DNA from: Paenibacillus gallinarum
Lineage (GTDB): Bacteria; Bacillota; Bacilli; Paenibacillales; Paenibacillaceae
NCBI RefSeq assembly: GCF_014836635.1
Contig: NZ_JACSQL010000007.1
Span: forward strand, 62,001 to 126,000
Direction: 5' to 3'
DNA: 64,000 nt
Part shown: piece by piece, positions 47,538 to 56,288 of the stretch
Layout of the letters: every line of letters starts with the position of its first letter
Numbering within the stretch: the first letter of the stretch is position 1
Position numbers and translations under genes: made by a program
The notes under the pieces: model-generated
Databases searched by the model: none
Seen by the model: only the letters and a program-made list of their open reading frames with translations
Told to the model about the DNA's origin: nothing

Positions 47538-47882
47538 CTATTTCTTAAGCTCACGACTGAAACCAAACATAACATTGACGATGGTTGATAAAACTTTCTT
47601 CAAGTCCTCAGGAGACAAACATCCCATCTTTTCCTTTAGATTAGATATTGGTATTGTATTCATTGTATTTAACATAACGACTGCACGATCCGCTCCTATT
47701 GCTTGACCATCCACTTCTACTTCGAGAATATGATTAGATTTCCCACGCAAAAATTGAACTGTTACGATCTCCGGTCCTTCCTCATCTTCCGTTTCCTCAC
47801 GTGTCACAATTAACTGAGTTACTATATAATCACGTGTGTGCGAAAGTCCTGACCAAATTTCTCCCCGTTTAATCTTTGACAT
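47538..47882 (-). CDS. PemK/MazF-like domain protein, no adjacent antitoxin
   Basis: 114 aa from the ATG at 47880-47882, 6 nt after GAGAGGG. The opening SKIKRGEIWSG is the form seen at the start of MazF/PemK-fold proteins, and GCLSPEDLKKVLSTIVNVM resembles the C-terminal helix of that fold. The middle is acidic (TREETEDEEGPEI). A MazE-type antitoxin is not encoded on either side, so this may be a domesticated or non-toxic family member. The assignment is from motif resemblance only. Confidence 0.55.
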   Translation of the reverse strand: MSKIKRGEIWSGLSHTRDYIVTQLIVTREETEDEEGPEIVTVQFLRGKSNHILEVEVDGQAIGADRAVVMLNTMNTIPISNLKEKMGCLSPEDLKKVLSTIVNVMFGFSRELKK

Positions 47883-48092
47883 ATTCATCCCTCTCTATGA
47901 TGACTTTTACTTACTCATTAATTTACGTAGGAGGGAAGCATTTGTACAGTGAATTAATACCGACATTTTGAATACTCTTATCAGTCCCAAAAGATAAATA
48001 TTGTTTAATTTCTGTTAAAAGAAGTGTTTTGATTGTCCATCCTTAATGTTCCAGGTTAGTTGTGATTACCTAGACTTTGTGTACCAGTCTCG

Positions 48093-48929
48093 TTACTCGT
48101 CCCGAACTACACGAAAACCCTGATCAGCTCCAAATCCATTCGGATCAAATTTCCCTTGAAAAGATATCTCATTGCTGTTAATATCACCTATCCAACCGCC
48201 GCCTTTCACGATACGGAAAGAGTTGCTATTTTCCTGGTCCTCATACCAGTCCCAACACCATTCTCTTACATTACCTGACATATCATAAATTTCTAACTCG
48301 TTAGGCTCCTTAAGCCCTACTTCTTTTGCCTTAGTTCCGTTATTTTCGATCGCAGGCCAGTTCCAATCACCTGATAAGTATTTATCTCCAGCGTTTCTCC
48401 AGTACCAAGCTACTTCATCTGCTTGATCACTGCCGCTATATGTGTAGCCCTTGCTCATTTTGCCCCCGCTTGCGGCGTATTCCCATTCCGCTTCTGTCGG
48501 CAGTCTGTAACCGTTAGCTCCCTCATTCACCGTAACGGTCCATTTTATGGGATCATTCTCATTCCTATTGTTCGGATCTTTTTTGCTCTTATCTATATTA
48601 TAAAATGGTTTCAAATCCTCTTTTTCACTTCTTGCGTTACAATACTCTATCGCGTCATACCAGCTAACCATTTCTACTGGTAATTGTTCCCCTCTAAAAT
48701 TAGAAGGATTGCTTTCCATTACTTCCACCCACTCTTTTTGAGTCACTTCATATTTACTCATATAGAAGTTTGGGATGGTTACTTCCTCGCCATAATAATT
48801 GGAGTTTTTATTTAGAAATGACCCGCCTTCCACGAGTACAAAGTTATCATTTTTCACTGACTTTTGTTGCGAACAAGCACTAATTAGAACGAATAATAAT
48901 GATAAAAAGAAAATCGATCGCTTTTTCAT
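48093..48929 (-). CDS. Lipoprotein with SUMF1/FGE-sulfatase-modifying-like domain
   Basis: 278 aa. The lipobox is LISAC with Cys19. The SUMF1 fold follows: FYMSKYEVTQKEWVEVM, PVEMVSWYDAIEYCNA, GYRLPTEAEWEYAASGG, YDMSGNVREWCWDWY, and GGGWIGD...GFRVVRD. Formylglycine-generating enzymes need two Cys near the C-terminus; none occurs in that region here, so this is a non-FGE SUMF1 protein, probably a binding module on the membrane surface. It follows the xylanase gene but a terminator separates them. Confidence 0.85.
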   Translation of the reverse strand: MKKRSIFFLSLLFVLISACSQQKSVKNDNFVLVEGGSFLNKNSNYYGEEVTIPNFYMSKYEVTQKEWVEVMESNPSNFRGEQLPVEMVSWYDAIEYCNARSEKEDLKPFYNIDKSKKDPNNRNENDPIKWTVTVNEGANGYRLPTEAEWEYAASGGKMSKGYTYSGSDQADEVAWYWRNAGDKYLSGDWNWPAIENNGTKAKEVGLKEPNELEIYDMSGNVREWCWDWYEDQENSNSFRIVKGGGWIGDINSNEISFQGKFDPNGFGADQGFRVVRDE

Positions 48930-48953
48930 TCGCTTATCTCCTTTTTTCCGTAT

Positions 48954-48990
48954 AGAAAAAAAGTTATAGGCCGCATGGACCTATAACTTT
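48954..48990 (-). terminator. Terminator of the xylanase gene
   Basis: An 11-bp perfect stem AAAGTTATAGG with a 9-nt loop, followed by TTTTTTT on the minus strand. It lies about 75 bp past the xylanase stop. Confidence 0.85.
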
Positions 48991-49062
48991 CCTCCTGCAA
49001 AGCCGAAAGACTTCCTCTTTTTTCGTTATATAAACTGTAATGATATACTTTCGGTTAAAGTG

Positions 49063-49698
49063 TTACCATACGGTTACATTCGAACTGCCGCTGCTTTGGT
49101 AACCCTCTGTTGCTAATACCTGATATGACCAACTGCTTCCTAAATTCATCCCCACATTCTTCCATGCGTTAACATGGTTGCCAAACGTAATTGACGCGTT
49201 AACTCCGGTTGGTCTTTTGGATTGACGGACACTCCAGTACTGAGTAAATGTTTGTGTTCCGTCTATGGAAGGTGCATTGTACCTTGTTGTCGTGTAAATA
49301 TCGTAAGTACCTCCATCGCTAGTCATGCTGCCTTTATAGGTTCCCGTCGGTCTATAAGTACCCCAGCTATCAACGACATAGTACTCAATTAATGAGTTCC
49401 TAGTCCATCCATAGAGGGTTAAGTATCCGTTACCCGAAGGAGCAAAGACACCCGCATTATAATTTACGGTTCGGGTCGGTGATCCGGTGGTCCAGCCTTT
49501 GCCGACAACAAAATTGCCAGTATTACTCCAGTTGACGCTGTAATTCCCTCCAGAGCCATTGACCGCATTCACGGTTCCGCCGCCATCTGTCCAATTTTGC
49601 CAATAATCGGTTGCTGCACTCGAGGTTGCTGCAAATATTCCTAAACTCATGGACACTGCAAGGATTACCGCTCCAACTTTCTTTTTCATTTTAAACAT
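49063..49698 (-). CDS. xynA: Secreted endo-1,4-beta-xylanase, GH11
   Basis: 211 aa: signal peptide to about residue 28 ([12 protein letters not shown]), then a single GH11 jelly-roll. The nucleophile Glu105 is in [11 protein letters not shown] and the acid/base Glu198 in [11 protein letters not shown]; the thumb loop [13 protein letters not shown] is present. It hydrolyses internal beta-1,4 xylosidic bonds. There is no carbohydrate-binding module. ATG follows AGGAGGT. The message has a ~138-nt leader with cre, -10 and a 5'-terminal SD-like element. Confidence 0.97.
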   Translation of the reverse strand: MFKMKKKVGAVILAVSMSLGIFAATSSAATDYWQNWTDGGGTVNAVNGSGGNYSVNWSNTGNFVVGKGWTTGSPTRTVNYNAGVFAPSGNGYLTLYGWTRNSLIEYYVVDSWGTYRPTGTYKGSMTSDGGTYDIYTTTRYNAPSIDGTQTFTQYWSVRQSKRPTGVNASITFGNHVNAWKNVGMNLGSSWSYQVLATEGYQSSGSSNVTVW

Positions 49699-49825
49699 AA
49701 ACTACCTCCTGGCCTATTTTTGATTCATTTTTGCTTTACAACATGCAGCAGTATCTTGGTTGTTTTTTTGTTTCGAGTAGCAACATACCTATCTCTGCCT
49801 GTGTCATCATTCTTGAACGCTTAAC

Positions 49826-49866
49826 CACCTCCTTTACGGAAAGATTATAAGTTGAAAGCGCATACA
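49826..49866 (-). promoter_or_regulatory. xynA promoter: cre, -10 box and 5'-terminal SD-like sequence
   Basis: Minus strand. TGTATGCGCTTTCA (49853-49866) matches cre at 13 of 14 positions and lies where the -35 and spacer should be. TATAAT is at 49844-49849. AAAGGAGGTG (49826-49835) begins about 8 nt after it, so at or near the mRNA 5' end, far from the xynA ATG at 49698. No good -35 is seen. Confidence 0.6.
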
Positions 49867-49931
49867 AAACTATTGTGCAAATTAAAGGTTTTACTTTACT
49901 TTTCACTGGTAAATCAACTCAAACAGAAAAA

Positions 49932-49953
49932 AGCCGCCCTTTAAAGGACGGCT
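49932..49953 (-). terminator. Terminator of araBDA
   Basis: AGCCGTCCTTTAAAGGGCGGCT on the minus strand, an 11-bp stem with one G-U pair, followed by TTTTTT. It lies about 40 bp past the araA stop. Confidence 0.85.
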
Positions 49954-49993
49954 CTAATGATATGATTCTTATCATTTAGAAGAAGATGAATAA

Positions 49994-51418
49994 TTACTTA
50001 ATTACTACATAATCCAGGTTTACGAGTTTAGCGTAAGTTACAATTTGATCTGTAGTTAAGTTAAGAGATACAACGGTATGGTGGCCGCCGCCATTTTCGA
50101 TCCAAGCTTTAACCCCATCTTGGAAGTTTGGTTTCACGTTCCAAAGTACACGAGCTACTGGAAGTTTTGGAGCCGGAGTTGTTGGTTCAAAAGCAGTAAC
50201 TTCGTTGATCAAAAGCTTGTAGTGTGTACCGAAGTCAGCCATGGATACAACGACACCGTCTCCTTGTTTTCCGTCGAATACCAAACGAGCTGGATCTTCT
50301 TTATCGCCAATACCGAGCGGTGAAACGACAACTTTAGGTTTGTTGCAAGCGAGTGTTGGATCCACTTCAAGCATGTGAGATTGAAGAATGGACTCTTGTC
50401 CAGCTGTGAGTTCATAAGTGTAATCTTCCATAAAGCCTGTAGACTTATTGTGGCTCATTACTTTGAGCAAACGATCCAGTGCTGCTGTCTTCCAGTCGCC
50501 TTCTCCCGCAAAACCATATCCTTGAGCCATCAAACGTTGGACGGCAAGTCCAGGAAGCTGTTTCATTCCATGCAGATCTTCAAAGTTTGTTGTGAAAGCA
50601 TTGTAGCCGCCTTGATCCAAGAAGCGTTTGATCGCGATTTCATAGCTGATTTGTACTTTTACACTTGCTTCCCAAGCTTCTTTACTGTAATTACCGTATT
50701 CAAAATCATACAATTCTGCATATTCAGCAAACAGATCATTAATTTCTTCTTCTGTAACTTCATTGATAACCTGAACAAGATCACCGATACCAAAGTAATC
50801 AACCGTCCAGCCAAATTGAATCTGCGCTTCGACCTTATCTCCTTCAGTAACCCCTACATTACGCATGTTGTCGCCAAAACGAGCAACTTTGATATGGAAG
50901 CTTTCATTGTATGCAACCGCTACGTCCATCCATTCTGCAATTTGTTTTTGCACTTCAGGACGTTCCCAGTAACCTACAACAATTTTGTTTTGTTTGTTCA
51001 GGCGAGCATTAATAAATCCGTACTCTCTGTCTCCATGAGCAGCTTGGTTGAGGTTCATGAAATCCATATCAATGGTTGCCCAAGGAATACTTTCGTTATA
51101 TTGAGTTGCTAAATGAAGTAAAGGTTTTTGCAACAGTTTTGTTCCGCGAATCCACATTTTTGCTGGTGAAAAGGTATGCATCCAAGTAATTACACCGGCA
51201 ACTTCATCACGATAGTTAACTTCTTTCATAATGTCTGTAATCTTATCTGCACTTACTGCTAGATCTTGCAATACGAGCGGGTAAGGAAGAACACCGCTAT
51301 TATTTAATGCATCCGTCATTTCTTGAGCGTGGGCTTTCACTTCTGCTAATGCTTCTTCTCCGTATAGATGCTGTGAACCAACAACAAACCAAAATTGTTT
51401 TGTGCTAACTGTTGTCAT
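49994..51418 (-). CDS. araA: L-arabinose isomerase
   Basis: 474 aa. It opens with [16 protein letters not shown], the family signature, and has [15 protein letters not shown], the metal-site region [17 protein letters not shown] and [18 protein letters not shown]. It converts L-arabinose to L-ribulose with Mn. Last gene of araB-araD-araA, followed by a terminator. ATG follows AGAGGA. The 74-bp gap to araD has no terminator. Confidence 0.97.
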   Translation of the reverse strand: MTTVSTKQFWFVVGSQHLYGEEALAEVKAHAQEMTDALNNSGVLPYPLVLQDLAVSADKITDIMKEVNYRDEVAGVITWMHTFSPAKMWIRGTKLLQKPLLHLATQYNESIPWATIDMDFMNLNQAAHGDREYGFINARLNKQNKIVVGYWERPEVQKQIAEWMDVAVAYNESFHIKVARFGDNMRNVGVTEGDKVEAQIQFGWTVDYFGIGDLVQVINEVTEEEINDLFAEYAELYDFEYGNYSKEAWEASVKVQISYEIAIKRFLDQGGYNAFTTNFEDLHGMKQLPGLAVQRLMAQGYGFAGEGDWKTAALDRLLKVMSHNKSTGFMEDYTYELTAGQESILQSHMLEVDPTLACNKPKVVVSPLGIGDKEDPARLVFDGKQGDGVVVSMADFGTHYKLLINEVTAFEPTTPAPKLPVARVLWNVKPNFQDGVKAWIENGGGHHTVVSLNLTTDQIVTYAKLVNLDYVVIK

Positions 51419-51492
51419 ATGAATCCTCTTTTCTATTATTTATAGTGCAATCAATTTCAAGTTAGTAATACGATGTCCTTGATTCAGTTAAC

Positions 51493-52188
51493 TTACTTTT
51501 GTCCGTAATAAGCGTTTTTTCCATGTTTACGTAAGTAGTGTTTATCTAAAATGCGCTGCGGCAATTCCTCTGCAAAATGATTTAACTCTCTAGCAAATAA
51601 ATTCATTTTCGAAACTTCTTCTAGCACAACACTATTCATTACTGCTGTTTTTGCATCTTTTCCCCAAGTAAATGGTCCGTGACCCTTAAGCAAGACACCT
51701 GGTACTGCCATAATATCGATACCGCGATTCTCAAAAGTCTCGATGATCACATGACCTGTTTCGGCTTCATAACCGCGGTCAACTTCCTCTTGTGTCAAGA
51801 ATCGTGCGCAGGGAATGGAACCATAGAATGTATCTGCATGTGTAGTTCCCATGACCGGAACATCAAGTCCCGCTTGAGCCCAGACGGTTGCCCATGGTGA
51901 ATGAGTATGGACAATACCACCGATTTCTGAATATTTTTTATAAAGAACGGCGTGAGTTGGCGTGTCAGAAGATGGTCTATACTCACCTTCCACGACATTG
52001 CCATCTAAATCAACAACGACCATATCACTTGCTTTCATCGTTTCATAATCAACACCGCTAGGCTTAATAACAAACAAACCGCTTTCACGATCGATGGCAC
52101 TTACATTGCCCCACGTATATTTAATAAGTCCTTGTTTAGGTAGATCGAGATTGGCTTGAAACACTTCTTCTTTTAGTTGTTCTAACAC
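51493..52188 (-). CDS. araD: L-ribulose-5-phosphate 4-epimerase
   Basis: 231 aa class II aldolase-like enzyme. [22 protein letters not shown] is the substrate pocket; the zinc His pair is in [15 protein letters not shown], and a further His is in [12 protein letters not shown]. The C-terminal [10 protein letters not shown] is typical. It yields D-xylulose-5-phosphate for the pentose phosphate pathway. Start is GTG (52186-52188) with GGGGAGGG upstream, 16 bp after araB. Confidence 0.96.
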   Translation of the reverse strand: MLEQLKEEVFQANLDLPKQGLIKYTWGNVSAIDRESGLFVIKPSGVDYETMKASDMVVVDLDGNVVEGEYRPSSDTPTHAVLYKKYSEIGGIVHTHSPWATVWAQAGLDVPVMGTTHADTFYGSIPCARFLTQEEVDRGYEAETGHVIIETFENRGIDIMAVPGVLLKGHGPFTWGKDAKTAVMNSVVLEEVSKMNLFARELNHFAEELPQRILDKHYLRKHGKNAYYGQK

Positions 52189-52204
52189 CGGATTCCCTCC
52201 CCTT

Positions 52205-53806
52205 TTAAGCTAAGTTGTCAACAGCAGCCTGCTCAATTTCCAGACCTTTTTTGTATCGTTCGATAAATATTTCAAATCCTTTAACGTCTACTTCATCCGG
52301 ATGAACTTCCTCAGCCACAACATCTTTAAAGACTTTTTGGTCCAGGAAGTCTTCTAAACTTTCGTTTGAGTCTTTATTAATCATGTAAGATGCAAGAATA
52401 GCCATTCCCCATGCGCCGCCCTCTCCAGCTGTGCTTGTCACAGATACAGGAACATTCAGTGCCGCTGCAACCATCTTCTGTCCAACGAGAGGAGTTTTAA
52501 ATAAACCGCCATGAGCTAAGATGCTGTCGATTTCTACATTTTCTTTCTTCGTCAGAATGTCCATTCCGATCTTAAGGGCCCCAAATGCAGTAAAAAGATG
52601 CGTTCTCATGAAATTAGCTAAATTAAAATTACTTTCAGGGGTGCGGACAAAGAGTGGTCGTCCCTGCTCTAATCCTGTAATATTTTCGCCGGAAAAATAA
52701 CCGTAGCTTAGCAGTCCGCCGCCGTCTGGGTCCGCTTCTAGTGCCTTGTTAAACATGACACTGAATAGTTTTTCCGTCTCCACTTTATGACCCATTGCTT
52801 GTGAAAATTCGCGGAACAGCCCCATCCAAGCATTGATATCGCTAGAACAGTTATTGGCATGTACCATTCCAACAGGGCTACCATTTGGAGTCGTTACCAT
52901 ATCAATTTCCGGATGTAATTCGGAAAGATCATTTTCTAATACAATCATCGCAAACACGGAAGTTCCTACGGAGACGTTTCCTGTGCGCTTTTTAACACTA
53001 TTGGTAGCAACCATTCCTGTACCCGCATCGCCTTCAGCAGGACAAAGTGGAATACCTGGTTGTAAATTTTCTGATTTATCAAGGATTTTGGCTCCAGCCG
53101 CTGTTAATTTACCAGCTTCTTCACCAGAGACATAAACTTGAGGCAGAATATCTTGCAACTTCCAAGGATAACCTTTGGCAGAAGTAAGATCATCAAATTG
53201 TCTCATCATTGATTCGTTGTAATCTTTTGTAGATTCATCAATTGGGAAAATACCTGAGGCATCACCGATGCCGATTGTTTTATGATCTGTAAGTAAAAAG
53301 TGAATGAATCCAGCCAACGTAGTGATAAAACGAATACGAGGCACATGTTCCTCTTCATTAAGAATAGCTTGATATAAATGAGCAATACTCCAACGTTCTG
53401 GAATGTTGAATTGGAACAGATCCGTTAACTCTTTTGCTGCAGTACCAGTTGTCGCATTACGCCATGTCCGAAACGGGACAAGCAGCTGATTATTTTCATC
53501 AAATGCCATATAACCGTGCATCATTGCAGAAAATCCAATAGAACCAATCGTTTGAAGTGTAACTTCGTATTTCTTCTCTACTTCTTGCTTCATTTCGCTA
53601 TAGGCTGCTTGTAGTCCACTGAGAATATCCTCTAAGTTGTACGTCCAAAACCCATCGACTAACTTGTTCTCCCACTCGTAACTACCTGAAGCAATCGTTT
53701 CAAAGTTATTCGCAATGAGGACTGCTTTGATTCGTGTGGACCCAAATTCGATACCAAGTGAAGTTTCTCCCTTAGTAATTGCTTGTTTGATATTTAGCTG
53801 GCTCAT
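52205..53806 (-). CDS. araB: Ribulokinase (FGGY family)
   Basis: 533 aa. The N-lobe begins [16 protein letters not shown] (phosphate-binding loop) and has [14 protein letters not shown]; the C-lobe contains [15 protein letters not shown] and the FGGY-type [13 protein letters not shown] with [12 protein letters not shown]. It phosphorylates L-ribulose. First gene of the araBDA operon. The promoter upstream has an AraR-type box in its spacer. The SD AGAGGGG is 12 nt before the ATG, rather far. Confidence 0.93.
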   Translation of the reverse strand: MSQLNIKQAITKGETSLGIEFGSTRIKAVLIANNFETIASGSYEWENKLVDGFWTYNLEDILSGLQAAYSEMKQEVEKKYEVTLQTIGSIGFSAMMHGYMAFDENNQLLVPFRTWRNATTGTAAKELTDLFQFNIPERWSIAHLYQAILNEEEHVPRIRFITTLAGFIHFLLTDHKTIGIGDASGIFPIDESTKDYNESMMRQFDDLTSAKGYPWKLQDILPQVYVSGEEAGKLTAAGAKILDKSENLQPGIPLCPAEGDAGTGMVATNSVKKRTGNVSVGTSVFAMIVLENDLSELHPEIDMVTTPNGSPVGMVHANNCSSDINAWMGLFREFSQAMGHKVETEKLFSVMFNKALEADPDGGGLLSYGYFSGENITGLEQGRPLFVRTPESNFNLANFMRTHLFTAFGALKIGMDILTKKENVEIDSILAHGGLFKTPLVGQKMVAAALNVPVSVTSTAGEGGAWGMAILASYMINKDSNESLEDFLDQKVFKDVVAEEVHPDEVDVKGFEIFIERYKKGLEIEQAAVDNLA

Positions 53807-53884
53807 TCTTACGTTTGTCCCCTCTCAGATAACACTTTTAGAAACCTTAAAATCGAAAGAAGGCGCTTTCCTTTTGACAGATTC

Positions 53885-53913
53885 AGTATATTTTTTGTTC
53901 GTACATTTGTCAA
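53885..53913 (-). promoter_or_regulatory. araB sigma-A promoter with an AraR-type box in the spacer
   Basis: TTGACA (53908-53913), exactly 17 bp, TATACT (53885-53890) on the minus strand. The spacer is the AraR-like TTTTGTTCGTACATTT (plus strand, 53893-53908), close to ATTTGTACGTACAAAT. A bound repressor would occlude RNA polymerase. Confidence 0.8.
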
Positions 53914-53923
53914 CAAATTTAAA

Positions 53924-53939
53924 AGGTATACATACAAAT
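53924..53939. promoter_or_regulatory. Second AraR-type box
   Basis: AGGTATACATACAAAT keeps one good half site (TACAAAT). Its centre is 31 bp, three helical turns, from the promoter box, a spacing that would allow cooperative binding. Confidence 0.5.
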
Positions 53940-53967
53940 TAATAACGGAAGTTCCTCTTTTTTGGTA

Positions 53968-53983
53968 TTTATGTATACATAAA
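53968..53983. promoter_or_regulatory. Perfect 16-bp palindrome of unknown regulator
   Basis: TTTATGTATACATAAA is exactly self-complementary. Its half-site spacing (TGT-AT-ACA) differs from AraR boxes (TGT-ACGT-ACA), so it is probably for something else, or a variant site. Confidence 0.45.
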
Positions 53984-54079
53984 GATATTATGTGACATAA
54001 AGCTACGTAGATAATATAATTGTTTTGAACTTTGTACATAAATAAGATAAAATGATTTATTTGATTAGACATAAATGAA

Positions 54080-54095
54080 ATTTGTACTTACAACT
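54080..54095. promoter_or_regulatory. AraR-type box upstream of araR
   Basis: ATTTGTACTTACAACT matches ATTTGTACGTACAAAT at 14 of 16 positions, the best match in the region. It lies 53 bp before the araR start and suggests autoregulation. Confidence 0.7.
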
Positions 54096-54148
54096 ATTTT
54101 ATATAAATTTGATATATTAACTAACAACGATGAAAGAAGTGAACTTTA

Positions 54149-55231
54149 GTGAAACCAAAATACCAATTTATTATTGACGATATAAAAAGCAACATTCTTT
54201 CAGGCGTTTATAACGTCGGCGAACAAATTCCTACGGAGTCTGCATTACAAGAGCAGTACCAAGTTAGCCGACAGACTGTACGAAAAGCGATTTTAGAACT
54301 GTCTAACGAGGGATTTTTAAGAAGTGAAAAAGGTTCTGGTACTTATGTCAGCAACCAATATCGATCTAAATCGAATGGAAATACCAATAATAAGATCATT
54401 GGCGTCATCACGACTTATATTTCCGATTACATTTTCCCCTCCATTATCCGTGGTATTGAAGGAAGGCTTAATGAGGATAATTACTCGCTGCTATTAGCAA
54501 GTACAAATAATGATGTCGCACAAGAGAAAAAGGCATTAGAAATGATGCTCTCTTATGGGGTAGATGGTTTAATTGTTGAACCTACGAAAAGTAATCTATA
54601 CAATCCCAATATTGCTTACTACCTAACATTCAAAGAACAAGATGTTCCCTTCATTATGATCAATGCTTATTATGAAGAACTCGAAGTTCCTTTCTTTTGT
54701 CTTGATGACGTACAATCTAGCTATCTAGCTACAAAAGAATTAATCTCAAGAGGACATAAAAAAATTGGGATTATCTCGAAAATGGATGACCTACAAGGTA
54801 AATATCGAATGAAGGGGTATATTAAAGCGCTGGGTGAAGCTAAATTACGGTTTCAACCTGAACAAGTGCTCTCATTTGATACAGAGTCAAAGCAGAATTT
54901 ATCCGTTAACATAAAGAATTTCCTAATTGAAAATAGAGATGTGCTGACAGCTATTGTTTGTTATAACGACGAGGTAGGACTTGAAGTCGTAAATGTGTGC
55001 AGACAACTAGATATTTCGATACCGGATGAATTATCTATTATTGGTCAAGACAATTCCTATATTGCAAAAAATGCAAATATTAAACTAACTACGCTGACAC
55101 ACCCGCAAGAACAAATGGGACGTGATGCTGCAGATTGGGTCATTAAGAAATTACAAGGTAAAAAAGATCTTCCTACGAGCACTTATTATCAGCCAGTATT
55201 AATTGAAGGTGAGACTGTGGTGGAGAAATAG
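54149..55231 (+). CDS. araR: AraR: GntR-type HTH fused to LacI-type sensor
   Basis: 360 aa, GTG start with a weak AGAAGTG upstream. The N-terminal winged helix (1-70) has IPTESALQEQYQVSRQTVRKAILEL and GSGTYV, GntR type. The rest is a periplasmic-binding-like fold with IIGVITTYISDYIFPSIIRGIE, GYGVDGLIVEP-like strands, and LTTLTHPQEQMGRDAADWVI. L-arabinose releases it from DNA in Bacillus. It is divergent from araBDA with matching boxes between, so it is the local repressor. Confidence 0.95.
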   Translation: MKPKYQFIIDDIKSNILSGVYNVGEQIPTESALQEQYQVSRQTVRKAILELSNEGFLRSEKGSGTYVSNQYRSKSNGNTNNKIIGVITTYISDYIFPSIIRGIEGRLNEDNYSLLLASTNNDVAQEKKALEMMLSYGVDGLIVEPTKSNLYNPNIAYYLTFKEQDVPFIMINAYYEELEVPFFCLDDVQSSYLATKELISRGHKKIGIISKMDDLQGKYRMKGYIKALGEAKLRFQPEQVLSFDTESKQNLSVNIKNFLIENRDVLTAIVCYNDEVGLEVVNVCRQLDISIPDELSIIGQDNSYIAKNANIKLTTLTHPQEQMGRDAADWVIKKLQGKKDLPTSTYYQPVLIEGETVVEK

Positions 55232-55242
55232 AAATTCATAAT

Positions 55243-55274
55243 AAAGAGCTCAGTCTAAATAGACTGGGCTCTTT
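55243..55274. terminator. Bidirectional terminator of araR and the LysR gene
   Basis: AAAGAGCTCAGTCT pairs with AGACTGGGCTCTTT, 14 bp with one wobble and a 4-nt loop. The LysR stop codon (55255-55257) lies inside the stem. Confidence 0.8.
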
Positions 55275-56151
55275 GGTTTATATTTTCCACAAACTTCTGC
55301 CCTGCACGTGATAATGGAACATTTTTTAGATAGCATATGCCAATATTTCTTTTGGGGATTTCCTCTTCTAGTATGATCTCGTGTAAGTCTCCTCTTTCTA
55401 AATAGTCCATTGAAAACTCTTTAATCACACAGGAAATACCCAAATTTATTTTTGTGAACTCTAATACTAAATCATGCGATCCAAGTTCAAAGACGGGAGA
55501 AAGATGATGTCCTCTTTTTTTCAAAAAATCTTCTACGTACATTCTTGAGTTCGACTTTTTCTCTAGAAAGATAAGGGGCATGTCCATTAGATATTCTAAG
55601 CTAACCGGTTTTGAAATCAGCTCTTTGTATTTCTCTCCACACACAAAAATATCTTGAATTTCCTTACAAGGAATGACCTCTAGATGATCCCCTTGAATGG
55701 GCAAATTACAGATCCCAAGATCCGCTTTTCCCGTTTTTATAAACTCGCAGATTTCCATTGTCGTTCCATTTATAATATTTAATTTGATGCCCGGGAATTC
55801 TTTGTGAAACTTCTCTAGGTAAGGGAGTAAATAATAACGAGAGATGGTATCGCCTACCCCGATTCGTAACTGGCCTGTTTTTAAGGATTTGAACTCCAGC
55901 ATTTTATCTTCTGCGGCATGAATGATCCCTAGTGCAGAATTAATATGTTCATTTAACAATTTACCTTCTGTTGTTAGAACGACGCCTTTTGACGTTCGAT
56001 AGAAAAGCGGAATTTCTAACTCCTTCTCAAGTTTCGTAATCGCTTGGCTCACTGCAGATTGTGTTAAAAATAGTTCTTCTGCCGCTTTAGAAAAGCTTTT
56101 ATTTTGGCTGACGACATTAAATACGCGATATAGATCTAATTTTCCAATCAT
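55255..56151 (-). CDS. LysR-family transcriptional regulator
   Basis: 298 aa from the ATG at 56149-56151, behind AAGGAG; an upstream in-frame start at 56175 lacks a site. The HTH (about 5-62) contains NKSFSKAAEELFLTQSAVSQAITKLEKEL. The C-terminal sensor has GQLRIGVGDTISRYYLLPYL and LVLEFTKINLGISCVIKEF. It is divergent from the CofE-like gene (137-bp gap), its most likely target. The ligand is unknown. Confidence 0.92.
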   Translation of the reverse strand: MIGKLDLYRVFNVVSQNKSFSKAAEELFLTQSAVSQAITKLEKELEIPLFYRTSKGVVLTTEGKLLNEHINSALGIIHAAEDKMLEFKSLKTGQLRIGVGDTISRYYLLPYLEKFHKEFPGIKLNIINGTTMEICEFIKTGKADLGICNLPIQGDHLEVIPCKEIQDIFVCGEKYKELISKPVSLEYLMDMPLIFLEKKSNSRMYVEDFLKKRGHHLSPVFELGSHDLVLEFTKINLGISCVIKEFSMDYLERGDLHEIILEEEIPKRNIGICYLKNVPLSRAGQKFVENINQRAQSI

Positions 56152-56288
56152 ATTAATTCTCCTTATATCAAACATTACAAATATTAATTTTACTTATAAC
56201 ACTTTTCAAAGGTATAGTAAAATCATAGTGTTTAAACATTTCGTTACTAATGATACATAACGTGAACTCGGTAAAGGGGAGATTTATA

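Larger units (their letters stand above)
49699..49993. other. Leader and upstream region of xynA, and araA 3' end
   Basis: 295 bp. From right to left: araA terminator (49932-49953), cre-like site (49853-49866), -10 (49844-49849), SD-like sequence at the predicted 5' end (49826-49835), a possible 24-codon ORF (49736-49810, ATG ATG start, ending in CysCysMetLeu) with no ribosome site at a normal distance, then the xynA SD. Confidence 0.6.
53807..54148. other. araB-araR divergent control region
   Basis: 342 bp carrying the araB promoter, three AraR-type boxes (53893-53908, 53924-53939, 54080-54095), an unassigned perfect palindrome (53968-53983) and a weak cre-like site (53859-53872, 11 of 14). 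A strong araR promoter was not recognised; AT-rich TATATT boxes occur near 54110. Confidence 0.65.

Noticed and set aside
48960-49030. GCAAAGCC-containing structure resembling part of a c-di-GMP-I riboswitch
   Set aside because: Only a short string matches, the second conserved helix is missing, and the hairpin is explained as the xylanase terminator.
50375-51112. 245-codon open frame on the plus strand inside araA
   Set aside because: It lies antisense to a well-conserved araA, has no ribosome site, and encodes a Phe/Cys-rich sequence typical of a reverse-frame shadow.
53968-53983. Perfect palindrome as a further AraR box
   Set aside because: Its half-site spacing is two bases, not four, and it aligns poorly with the AraR consensus; kept as an unassigned site.
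53809-54072. 87-codon minus-strand ORF upstream of araB
   Set aside because: It spans the araB promoter and AraR boxes, lacks an SD, and its composition is that of AT-rich non-coding DNA.
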